Of a stretch of DNA of 64,000 bases, positions 43,190 through 51,010 are shown piece by piece (positions within the stretch are counted from its first letter, which is position 1; every line of letters begins with the position of its first letter). The notes below the pieces were generated by a model that had not been told where the DNA came from, did no database searches, and worked only from the letters and a program-made list of their open reading frames with translations. Source of the stretch: Paenibacillus_AA sp045062745 (GTDB taxonomy: Bacteria > Bacillota > Bacilli > Paenibacillales > NBRC-103111); NCBI RefSeq assembly GCF_045062745.1, contig NZ_JBJGED010000013.1, forward strand, positions 124,001-188,000, read 5' to 3'. The position numbers and the translations under genes were made by a program.

Positions 43190-45145
43190 ATGACATCGGA
43201 CACAACAAAGCGACTGACGGAACTGGGCGTTCAGGTTTGGAACGCAACTCTGCACTCGGCGACCCGCGGAATTACACGGGATGATCGTCATATCCTTTAT
43301 GCCGTAATGGATGGAGCTTACGGGGCGAATGCTCATTTGGCCTGTATTGACATCAACTCCGGCAACGTATTGGAGATGCTGCCGATCCCCGGAGGAATCT
43401 CGTCCTGGGCGGCGACTACCGCGACCGACGGGTCCGTGTATATCGGTTCGACCGCAACCGGTCACTTGTACCGATACGTGCCGGGAAGCGGCTTCGTGAT
43501 GGACCTGGGTGTAGCCGTCAAAGGCGAAACTTACGTATTCTGCTTGTCGGCGGGAGCGGATGGAGTTGTTTATGGAGGCACCTACAATGGGGCCTGTTTT
43601 TTCGAGTATTCTCCACAGAACGGATTCAAGGTTTTTCCAAGCGATCCGGTACGAGACCAAGAAGATTATGTAAGAACGATGCATCACGACGTGGAGCATT
43701 CGATTACGTATTTGGGAATCGGGTCTCATGCCCATCTTGTCCGCTACGATCATAAGACGGGGCAGTCGGAAAATTTGCTTCCGGAGGATCCCGACAATAC
43801 GTTTGTCCATGATATTCAGATCGAGGGCGGAAAGCTGTTCGTACGGAAACTGGGCTCCATGGACCTAATGGTGTTTCAGGAGAATGACAATGCGGCCGAT
43901 AACCGCTTGACGCTCGAGCAAACGATCCCCAAAGTGCAGTCATTCGGCGTTTCTCCTTTGTATGACGGCTGTGTTTATTTCACCGTCGGCTCGGTGCTGC
44001 ACCGTTATGATATAGAACAGGGGACGATCCGAAATCTTGAACTCGATCTTAAGATCTGCCCTTTGTACATGATGTGGGAGAGGCTGGACGATCAATCCCG
44101 GTATCCCGGCATGACGCTCATCGGAATCAATTATATCCGGGGCATTACTTGTATGGTGCGATACAATCCGGAGAAGCACTTCGCGGATATTACGGAATTG
44201 GATATGAAAGGCGCTCCGACTAATATCAACAGTATCCTTATCGGCCCGGACGGTCTTCTTTATTCCAGCGGATATTTGGTCGGGGGCATGGGCATGCTCA
44301 ATCCGGAAACCGCCGAAAACAAACAATTCAAGGGCCTGGGGCAAGCGGAAGGGATTTGCTCGTTCGGGGATAAATTGTATTTTGGCGTTTATCCGGGTGC
44401 AAGAATTTACGAAGTGGATCCTTCCCGTCCTTGGTCCGATGCGGACGGTACGAATCCCAAACTTCTGTTCTCCTTGAAGGAGAATGGGCAGGACCGCCCA
44501 TTCGGAATCGCCGCCGGAGACGGAAAACTGTTTTTCGGCACCGTAGCGAGTTACGGTAAGCTTGGGGGAGCCTTGACTCTATACGATCCGGCTACAGGCG
44601 AGAGGGAAGTGTTGGAATCGCCGGCCGGAAACCTCAGTCTTCTGTCTCTCGTGTACTTGGACGGCAAAGTGTATGCAGGGACATCGATCTGGGGCGGATT
44701 GGGGATCAAGCCTTGCGAGACGGAGGCTCCGTTATTCGTTTACGACACGAGAAGCGGGATCTCGGAGTTGATCCCGTTGCCGGTGCGGGGATTTACGGCG
44801 ATCACCGCGATCACGCTCGGACCTGACGGGCTGGTCTGGGGTATCGCGGAGGGATTCCTTTTTGCGTACAATCCACATACAAGCAGCTTTGAGTGGTATG
44901 AGCACGCCTTGCCAGAAATCCGGTATGTCACAGGAGCGATTTGGCGTGACGCCTATCTGTTGGCCGGATCCGACGGATTCATTTATGGAACATCACGTGC
45001 CGGGTTGTTGTTCCGAATCCATCCGATTGACAAAAAGGTGACGGTATTGGAGCGGGGCGAAGTGTTCTTCCTTCTGGCGGAGGACGACAGGAAACGTCTA
45101 TATTTCACAGACGGCGGCGCCCGTTTGTTGCGATACACGCTTTAA
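43190..45145 (+). CDS. Beta-propeller protein of unknown function
   Basis: 651 aa, cytoplasmic (no signal peptide). Repeated blade-like units each with a Tyr/Gly/Asp pattern: DGSVYIGSTATGHLYRY, DGVVYGGTYNGACFFEY, DGLLYSSGYLVGGMGML, DGKVYAGTSIWGGLGI, DGLVWGIAEGFLFAY, DGFIYGTSRAGLLFRI. Such folds occur in regulators, in NHL/PQQ-like proteins and in some polysaccharide lyase families, but no catalytic set was recognised. Translated just after the orphan binding protein (AGAGAGG ribosome site) and followed by a strong terminator. The neighbouring sulfatase hints at a sulfated sugar substrate. Confidence 0.7.
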   Translation: MTSDTTKRLTELGVQVWNATLHSATRGITRDDRHILYAVMDGAYGANAHLACIDINSGNVLEMLPIPGGISSWAATTATDGSVYIGSTATGHLYRYVPGSGFVMDLGVAVKGETYVFCLSAGADGVVYGGTYNGACFFEYSPQNGFKVFPSDPVRDQEDYVRTMHHDVEHSITYLGIGSHAHLVRYDHKTGQSENLLPEDPDNTFVHDIQIEGGKLFVRKLGSMDLMVFQENDNAADNRLTLEQTIPKVQSFGVSPLYDGCVYFTVGSVLHRYDIEQGTIRNLELDLKICPLYMMWERLDDQSRYPGMTLIGINYIRGITCMVRYNPEKHFADITELDMKGAPTNINSILIGPDGLLYSSGYLVGGMGMLNPETAENKQFKGLGQAEGICSFGDKLYFGVYPGARIYEVDPSRPWSDADGTNPKLLFSLKENGQDRPFGIAAGDGKLFFGTVASYGKLGGALTLYDPATGEREVLESPAGNLSLLSLVYLDGKVYAGTSIWGGLGIKPCETEAPLFVYDTRSGISELIPLPVRGFTAITAITLGPDGLVWGIAEGFLFAYNPHTSSFEWYEHALPEIRYVTGAIWRDAYLLAGSDGFIYGTSRAGLLFRIHPIDKKVTVLERGEVFFLLAEDDRKRLYFTDGGARLLRYTL

Positions 45146-45182
45146 TCATAGGTTCTAAAAAGGTTAGCGGTGAGCATGGGTT

Positions 45183-45225
45183 GCCATCGCTCTGCAAAGG
45201 GCAGAGCGATGGCAGTTTCTTTTTG
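45183..45225 (+). terminator. Rho-independent terminator after the beta-propeller gene
   Basis: GCCATCGCTCTGC pairs perfectly with GCAGAGCGATGGC (13 bp), followed by TTTCTTTTT. Confidence 0.92.
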
Positions 45226-45249
45226 TGGTGACGGAGGCTGTGGTATAAT
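45221..45249 (+). promoter_or_regulatory. Promoter of the sulfatase gene
   Basis: The -10 box TATAAT is at 45244-45249. A weak TTTTGT lies 17 bases upstream, overlapping the T tract of the preceding terminator. The sulfatase is therefore probably its own transcription unit. Confidence 0.5.
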
Positions 45250-45275
45250 GCCGGTAAAAAGGAGGTAAACGGAAG

Positions 45276-46601
45276 ATGAATATCGTTTACATGCATACGC
45301 ACGATACCGGGCGTTACATCCAGCCATACGGCCACGCGGTCCCAACGCCAAACCTGCAAGCCTTTTCCGAAGAAGGTTTGCTGTTCCGGCATGCCTATTG
45401 CGCGGGTCCGACCTGTTCGCCTAGCCGCACATCCCTGCTAACCGGCATGTGTCCGCATACGAACGGCATGATCGGACTGGCTCACCGAGGATTCGCCATG
45501 AAGGACCCGTCGAGGCATTTGGGCGCATTCTTGAGACAGAATGGCTATGAAACGGCTCTTAGCGGGATGAGTCATGAAGGGGAGGTGATTTTCGAGAAGT
45601 GTTATGATCGAGTACTCACGGAGCATTTCCCCGGCGGTCCGGATCAGGCGGATCTTGAAGATCGCGCGAATTCTAAGAATGCAGCCGAGTTTATTTTGTC
45701 CCGCAGCCCATCCGACCGGCCTTTCTTTCTATCATTCGGCATGAGGCATACGCATCGACCGTTCAATAAAAATCTGGGAGACGTTAAACCTCAATACGTC
45801 GTCCCGCCGTCCCCGCTGGCCGATAACGCGCGAAACCGGGAAGACATGGCCGAATTCACAGCCTCGGCGAAGGTTATGGATGAATGTGTCGGGGTCGTTC
45901 TGGACGCTTTGCGGCAAAGCGGGTTGGACAAGGACACCTTTGTATTTTTCACAACCGACCACGGAATTGCATTTCCGTTCATGAAATGCAGTTTATACGA
46001 TGCCGGCATCGGGGTTTCCTTGATCATGCGTTACCCCGGGCTGAAGCGGCAAGGGGAAGCGACGGATGCCTTGGTCTCTCATCTGGATGTATTTCCAACC
46101 TTGTGCGATCTTATCGGCCTGGATAAGCCGGGGTGGCTGGAAGGACGTTCGATGCTGCCGATTCTGAACGGAGAGTCGGAGAAAATTCGCGACGAAATCT
46201 TCAGCGAGGTAACGTTTCATGCAGCCTATGAACCGAAGAGATGCATTCGTACGGAGCGTTACAAGCTCATCCGTCGCTATGATGAACATGACTCGGTTGT
46301 TCCGGCCAATATCGATGCGGGCCTGAGCAAGGAGCATGTCGTAGAACACGGGCTGCTCGCCAATGAACTGGACCGGGTGATGCTCTTTGATTTGGCGCTC
46401 GATCCGAATGAAAGGCAAAACTTGATCGGAAACCCCGCATATAGGGAGATCGGGAATGAGCTGAGTCGAAGATTGGACGGCTGGATGGAAGAGACACGAG
46501 ATCCGTTGTTGAAAGGCAAGGTGCCGAAACCTCCTGGTGCCAAAGTGAACAGGCTGGACTGTTTGGAACCGAATGAGACGGATTTCGAGGATCCCGAATA
46601 A
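45276..46601 (+). CDS. Sulfatase (formylglycine type), cytoplasmic
   Basis: 441 aa alkaline-phosphatase-superfamily sulfatase. The activation motif is CSPSRTSLLTG, with Cys47 to be converted to formylglycine. Other motifs: HTHDTGRYIQPYG (metal site near the N-terminus), SFGMRHTHRPF, and TTDHGIAFP (metal ligands). No signal peptide, so it removes sulfate from sugars after uptake. No sulfatase-maturating enzyme (FGE or anSME) is encoded in the window; one must be elsewhere. AAAGGAGG precedes ATG. Together with GH4, GH36, GH78 and GH95 it points to sulfated algal or animal glycans as substrates. Confidence 0.9.
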   Translation: MNIVYMHTHDTGRYIQPYGHAVPTPNLQAFSEEGLLFRHAYCAGPTCSPSRTSLLTGMCPHTNGMIGLAHRGFAMKDPSRHLGAFLRQNGYETALSGMSHEGEVIFEKCYDRVLTEHFPGGPDQADLEDRANSKNAAEFILSRSPSDRPFFLSFGMRHTHRPFNKNLGDVKPQYVVPPSPLADNARNREDMAEFTASAKVMDECVGVVLDALRQSGLDKDTFVFFTTDHGIAFPFMKCSLYDAGIGVSLIMRYPGLKRQGEATDALVSHLDVFPTLCDLIGLDKPGWLEGRSMLPILNGESEKIRDEIFSEVTFHAAYEPKRCIRTERYKLIRRYDEHDSVVPANIDAGLSKEHVVEHGLLANELDRVMLFDLALDPNERQNLIGNPAYREIGNELSRRLDGWMEETRDPLLKGKVPKPPGAKVNRLDCLEPNETDFEDPE

Positions 46602-46631
46602 GTTATAATGATTACCATAAGGTACCAGAAG

Positions 46632-46676
46632 AAAGACCGCAAGGTGGGGAATACTCTGCCTCGCGGTCTTTTTTTA
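46632..46676 (+). terminator. Rho-independent terminator after the sulfatase gene
   Basis: AAGACCGC pairs with GCGGTCTT, with an inner AGG/CCT extension, followed by a T run. Confidence 0.88.
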
Positions 46677-46717
46677 TGGATTTTTTACTGTTTTACTTTG
46701 TAATTTACTAAATCCTA

Positions 46718-46746
46718 TTTTGAGCTGCACAAAACCGTGTTATAGT
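46718..46746 (+). promoter_or_regulatory. Promoter of the LacI-family regulator gene
   Basis: TTTTGA (46718-46723), 17-base spacer, TATAGT (46741-46746). The upstream region is strongly A+T rich and repeats TTTACT/TTTTACT, which may include operator half-sites. Confidence 0.5.
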
Positions 46747-46777
46747 AAAATATATAAACATTGGGGGAGTGGCAATT

Positions 46778-47740
46778 ATGATAGGACTGAAAGACATCGC
46801 GAAGCTTGCCAATGTATCCGTTTCTACAGTCTCCAACGTTCTGAATGGACGCAAGAATGTAGGGCAGGCCACGAGGGAACGCGTTTTGCAAATTTGTTCG
46901 GAGTACGGGTACACCCATGCATCCGGTAAAACCGGGAAAACAGACAAAGCCAAAACGGTCATCTTTAATTTCAGCGACTTTGACCGGGATTTTTATATGA
47001 AAATCATTCACGGAATGAGCGATTGCCTGACGGAAAACGGGTATGATTTGATTATTTGCACGAACAAATCGAGCGGCAATTTTATGAACAGTCATTTTGC
47101 GAGCGGTTGCATCAGTCTGGATGGAAACATAACGGACCCTTATATCGTCTCGGTTGCGAAGCCCGAATTTCCAATCGTCCTGATGGACAGACTGATCGAC
47201 AATGAAACCGCCAATACGAAAAGTGTTCTCGTCGACAATTATCCCGCCATGTGCGAATTGGTGCAGGCGCTGGTAGATAAGGGATTTAAACGGTACGGAT
47301 ATATCGGCGGATTGGAGACATTGGATAATAAAGAGCGGTTTTCCGGGCTAACCGACACCTTGCTAAACAATGGAATTGCATTCGATCGGAAACAGTATTT
47401 TCATGGCAATTATCGCGAGAAGAGCGGCTATCAGGCTGCTAAAATCATGATTTTGAGCAATGATTTGCCCGATGTGCTCGTTTGTGCGAATGACAACATG
47501 GCCATCGGGGCGATCAAGGCATTGGAAGAACACAACATCAGAGTGCCGGACGATATATCCGTTACAGGTTTCGATGACTCTGATGCAGCGGCGATGGCAG
47601 GCTTGACGACCATTTCGATTCCGCGGTATGAAAGCGGGTATTTGGCCGCCAAAGAGCTGCTCGAAATGATCCATGGGACAGCCAAGAAAGAACCGTTCAA
47701 GCTTAGTGCGGCCATCAAATGGAGAAGGACAGTAAAATAA
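46778..47740 (+). CDS. LacI-family transcriptional regulator
   Basis: 320 aa. The N-terminal LacI helix-turn-helix and hinge reads IGLKDIAKLANVSVSTVSNV and LNGRKNVGQATRERVLQICS. The effector domain is periplasmic-binding-protein like (GYIGGLETLDNKERFSGL, PDVLVCANDNMAIGAIKALE, TTISIPRYESGYLAAKELLE). ATG 46778 is chosen over GTG 46769 because GGGGGAG sits eight bases before it. It directly precedes the sugar-importer/GH13 operon and should repress it, probably relieved by a malto- or isomalto-oligosaccharide. Its likely operator lies at 47829-47842. Confidence 0.9.
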   Translation: MIGLKDIAKLANVSVSTVSNVLNGRKNVGQATRERVLQICSEYGYTHASGKTGKTDKAKTVIFNFSDFDRDFYMKIIHGMSDCLTENGYDLIICTNKSSGNFMNSHFASGCISLDGNITDPYIVSVAKPEFPIVLMDRLIDNETANTKSVLVDNYPAMCELVQALVDKGFKRYGYIGGLETLDNKERFSGLTDTLLNNGIAFDRKQYFHGNYREKSGYQAAKIMILSNDLPDVLVCANDNMAIGAIKALEEHNIRVPDDISVTGFDDSDAAAMAGLTTISIPRYESGYLAAKELLEMIHGTAKKEPFKLSAAIKWRRTVK

Positions 47741-47794
47741 GTAAAAATGCCAAGTAAATACTTGTCCATTTTACTGAATAATGTTCGGTTTTTA

Positions 47795-47842
47795 TTGACT
47801 TTTTGGAGTAAACGCAATATGATGATGCTGTAAGCGTTTTAC
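47795..47842 (+). promoter_or_regulatory. Strong promoter with LacI-type operator for the alpha-glucoside operon
   Basis: TTGACT (47795-47800), exact 17-base spacer, TATGAT (47818-47823). TGTAAGCGTTTTAC at 47829-47842 has the central CG and flanking half-sites of LacI/CcpA-family operators and covers the expected transcription start. A half-site AGTAAACGC lies between the -35 and -10 (47807-47815). Repression by the adjacent LacI protein is likely; CcpA binding is possible since the site is cre-like. Confidence 0.75.
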
Positions 47843-47861
47843 TATATAGGGAGGGGTAAAC

Positions 47862-49133
47862 TTGAGACAAGTAAAAAAAATTGTCGGTTTATTAACGGCA
47901 ACGGCACTGATCGCCGTTATGGCAGGCTGTGGGTCCTCGAATGGCAGCACCTCCGGTTCGTCGCCGGCTCCGGGTTCCCCGGGGGCAACGCAAAAGCTGA
48001 AGAAAATTTCCATTTTCCAATCCAAGGTCGAAATTGCCGGACCGCTGGAAGCGCTGGCTAAGAAGTACACATCAGAAACCGGCAACGAAGTGGAAGTGTG
48101 GGGCTCTGCAGGCGACGCTTACCTGACACAGCTTCAAGCGAAGCTGACTGCGAACCAAGGCCCGACTATATTCAGCACGAGTCCGGGACCTACCGCGGAG
48201 AAATTGAAATCGTACTTCTACGACTTGAGCAATGAACCGTATACGAAGTTTGTTGCCCCTAACATGGCATTGAAGGTCGACGGCAAAGTCGTCGGGATTC
48301 CATATGGCGTAGAGGGCTTCGGTCTGGTATACAATAAAGATTTGGTTGACCCGAAGAACGTGACTGACCTGGCTTCGTTCACCAGTACGATGGAGAAGCT
48401 GAAAGCTGACGGAAAGAACCCGCTCAGCTTGTCTCAAGAAGCTTTCTTCCTGATCGGACACATCCTGAATACTCCGTTTGCCTTGCAGCAAGATCCTCAA
48501 GCTTTTATTGATAAATTGAATAAAGGCGAAGTCAAGATGGCGACTACGAAGGAATTCCAGGAACTGGCGAAGTTTCTCGATGTGATCAAAGCGAACAGCA
48601 AAAACCCGATGGAAGTCAAATATGATACCCAGATGGGCGATTTTGCAACCGGGAAAACGGCTATGGTTCACCAGGGCAACTGGAGCTATGGGATGCTCAA
48701 GGACTACAAGAGTATGGATCCCAAGCTCGGCATGATGGCGTTTCCGCTGATGGGCAACAAAAAAATTGCCGTAGGCGTAGCAAGCGACTGGGTGATCAAC
48801 TCCAAAGCGAGCCCTGATGAAATCAAGGCTGCCAGCGCATTCTTGAATTGGCTGTTCACCAGCGATTCCGGCAAGAACGCCATCGTAAAAGAGTTTAAGT
48901 TCATTCCGGCGATGACGAATATGGAAGCCAATGAACTCGATCCACTGTCCAAGGTGGTATTCGAAGCGACGAAGAGCGGGCAAACGATTCCATGGACCCA
49001 TCCACTCTTCCCGGCCAACATTGTCGTCAACGATCTGGCTCCGGCAGCACAGGAATATTTCCTGAAGAAAGACATGACCGGCCAGCAATTGCTGGAAAAA
49101 CTCGACGCCGCGTGGGCGAAAGCCGCAAAATAA
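47862..49133 (+). CDS. Sugar ABC transporter substrate-binding lipoprotein (maltose/UgpB type)
   Basis: 423 aa. The TTG start at 47862 is preceded by AGGGAGGGG. Lipobox VMAGC, Ser/Gly/Pro linker, then a binding fold (KKISIFQSKVEIAGPLEALA, TANQGPTIFSTSPGPTAEKL, KTAMVHQGNWSYGMLKDY) of the cluster that binds maltodextrins and other alpha-glucosides. First gene of the LacI-controlled operon. A hairpin with T run after the stop codon probably lowers transcription into the permease genes. Confidence 0.88.
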   Translation: MRQVKKIVGLLTATALIAVMAGCGSSNGSTSGSSPAPGSPGATQKLKKISIFQSKVEIAGPLEALAKKYTSETGNEVEVWGSAGDAYLTQLQAKLTANQGPTIFSTSPGPTAEKLKSYFYDLSNEPYTKFVAPNMALKVDGKVVGIPYGVEGFGLVYNKDLVDPKNVTDLASFTSTMEKLKADGKNPLSLSQEAFFLIGHILNTPFALQQDPQAFIDKLNKGEVKMATTKEFQELAKFLDVIKANSKNPMEVKYDTQMGDFATGKTAMVHQGNWSYGMLKDYKSMDPKLGMMAFPLMGNKKIAVGVASDWVINSKASPDEIKAASAFLNWLFTSDSGKNAIVKEFKFIPAMTNMEANELDPLSKVVFEATKSGQTIPWTHPLFPANIVVNDLAPAAQEYFLKKDMTGQQLLEKLDAAWAKAAK

Positions 49134-49164
49134 ACAAAAATGCGCAGCCTATAAGATGAATGAA

Positions 49165-49217
49165 ACGAAAGCCCGAGCTCCGACGTGGCAACCATTGAGC
49201 GTTGGGCTTTCGTTTTT
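49165..49217 (+). terminator. Intra-operon terminator or attenuator after the binding-protein gene
   Basis: ACGAAAGCCC pairs with GGGCTTTCGT across a 30-base internal segment, followed by TTTTT. It sits between the binding-protein and permease genes, so it is likely a partial terminator setting high binding-protein to permease ratio. Confidence 0.7.
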
Positions 49218-49261
49218 GTTTGGGACTCAAGGCTGGATTTCAGCGGAGAGAGGGATGGGGT

Positions 49262-50137
49262 ATGAAAAAAACAAAAGATAAGGCTTGGTTCGCCTTATTT
49301 ACAGTGCCGCTTGTTTTTGTCTTTACAACCGTTGTCATTATCCCCTTTGTCATCGGGATTTATTATTCTTTCGTCAAATGGGACGGCATCCCGGCCAATC
49401 CGAAGGTGTTCGTCGGTATGGACAACTACGTTCAGCTGTTCCAGGATGAACGTTTTCTAACATCGGCCTGGCATACGATCAAGTTCACCGTACTGGCTCT
49501 TCTGGCCGTGAACGTGCTGGGCGTTGCTTTTTCTCTGCTCGTCACTACGAAGCTCAGGGTGAGCAACACCGCGCGAACGTTGTTCTTCATGCCGAATCTG
49601 ATCGGGGGCTTGATCCTCGGCTACATTTGGCAATTTGTGTTTACGGATGTCATGAAATATGTCGGCGAGAAAACGGGCTTTGAATCTATTTTCTTCAACT
49701 GGCTGCTAAATCCGCAATTCGCGCTTTATGCCATGGTCGTTGTCTTTACCTGGCAAATGGCGGGGTATACGATGATTATCTACATCGCCGGCATTCAAGG
49801 AATACCGGACGAATTGTTGGAAGCCGCCAAGGTGGACGGAGCGAATCTGCGGCAGCGGCTTACCCGCATTGTTTTTCCGCTGCTCATGCCCGCATTCACC
49901 ATTTGCTTGTTTATGACGCTTTCCGGCGCATTCAAAATTTATGACGTCAACTTGTCGCTAACCAAAGGCGGTCCGAGCAATGCAACGGAAATGTTCGCCA
50001 TGAATATTTTTAATGAAATCTTCGGGTACGGACACTACGGTCTCGGTCAGGCGAAAGCGATCGTCTTCTTCCTTATTGTTGCGTGCCTCACGTTGACCCA
50101 GGTCGCCATCACGAAGAAGAGAGAGGTGCAAATGTAA
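49262..50137 (+). CDS. Sugar ABC transporter permease (UgpA/MalF type)
   Basis: 291 aa, six membrane helices starting WFALFTVPLVFVFTTVVIIP. The EAA loop LEAAKVDGANLRQRLTRIVF contacts the ATPase. ATG 49262 follows GAGAGAGGGATGGGG. The stop codon TAA overlaps the next start (TAATG), coupling the two permeases. No ATPase is in the operon, as usual for importers sharing an MsmX/MsmK-type ATPase. Confidence 0.9.
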   Translation: MKKTKDKAWFALFTVPLVFVFTTVVIIPFVIGIYYSFVKWDGIPANPKVFVGMDNYVQLFQDERFLTSAWHTIKFTVLALLAVNVLGVAFSLLVTTKLRVSNTARTLFFMPNLIGGLILGYIWQFVFTDVMKYVGEKTGFESIFFNWLLNPQFALYAMVVVFTWQMAGYTMIIYIAGIQGIPDELLEAAKVDGANLRQRLTRIVFPLLMPAFTICLFMTLSGAFKIYDVNLSLTKGGPSNATEMFAMNIFNEIFGYGHYGLGQAKAIVFFLIVACLTLTQVAITKKREVQM

Positions 50138-50973
50138 TGAGAAAAACAGGCAGACTGTTGTCCGAAATCTTGCTTGTTGCTCTTGCGCTTCTGTTCCTGT
50201 CTCCGATCTATATCATGGTGGTCAACTCGTTCAAAACCCGCGCGGAGATGTATGAGAATGTACTAGCGCTGCCTTCCTCCTTCGGGTTCGGGTACTTTGC
50301 GAAAGCGATGGAAAAGATGAACTTCTGGACGGCCTTCGGCAATTCGTTATACGTAACCGCTTTGTCGGTACTGCTGGTGGTCGTTCTGGCTTCCATGACG
50401 GCCTGGATGCTGGTCCGAACAGACAATCGTTTGAGCAAAATCATCTTCATGACGTTTGTTGCGACGATGCTCATTCCGTTCCAGACGCTAATGATGCCGC
50501 TCATGCAGGTCATGGACTGGATTCGCTCGCATCTGCACATTCCCATGCTGAATACGCACGGGGGATTAATCTATATGAACGTAGGCTTCCACGCCAGCAT
50601 GGCGGTGTTCCTGTATCACGGCTTCATCAAGTCGATTCCGGTTGCGCTGGAGGAAGCCGCTACGCTGGACGGGTGCAGCAAATTCGGCTTGTTCTGGCGA
50701 ATCGTGTTCCCGATGCTCAAGACGATCACGATCACGATTGCCATTCTGAACGTGATCTCGTTGTGGAACGATTACTTGCTGCCGTCTCTGACGCTATCCG
50801 ACAAAACATTGCGCACGATTCCGCTGTCCACGTTCTACTTCTTCGGAGAATTTACCATTGAGTGGAATCTGGCTATGGCCGGCCTGACGCTCACGATCAT
50901 ACCGGTAGTGGTGTTTTACGCGTTGGCGCAAAAATATATTATCAAGGGCATAGCAGCGGGAGCGGTAAAATAA
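50137..50973 (+). CDS. Sugar ABC transporter permease (UgpE/MalG type)
   Basis: 278 aa, six helices. The EAA loop reads EEAATLDGCSKFGLFWRIVF and the C-terminus LAQKYIIKGIAAGAVKG-like (KGIAAGAVK). The start ATG overlaps the upstream stop (TAATG), with AGAGAGGTG as ribosome site. It completes the importer with the preceding permease and the TTG-started binding protein. The alpha-glucosidase gene follows after 37 bases. Confidence 0.9.
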   Translation: MRKTGRLLSEILLVALALLFLSPIYIMVVNSFKTRAEMYENVLALPSSFGFGYFAKAMEKMNFWTAFGNSLYVTALSVLLVVVLASMTAWMLVRTDNRLSKIIFMTFVATMLIPFQTLMMPLMQVMDWIRSHLHIPMLNTHGGLIYMNVGFHASMAVFLYHGFIKSIPVALEEAATLDGCSKFGLFWRIVFPMLKTITITIAILNVISLWNDYLLPSLTLSDKTLRTIPLSTFYFFGEFTIEWNLAMAGLTLTIIPVVVFYALAQKYIIKGIAAGAVK

Positions 50974-51010
50974 CACATCACGAGAAATGATGGGCTAAAG
51001 GTGGAAGGAA

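Noticed and set aside
47829..47842. Classical catabolite-responsive element (cre) only
   Set aside because: The match to the cre consensus is imperfect at the right end, and the adjacent LacI gene gives a simpler owner; kept as a LacI-type operator with CcpA as alternative.
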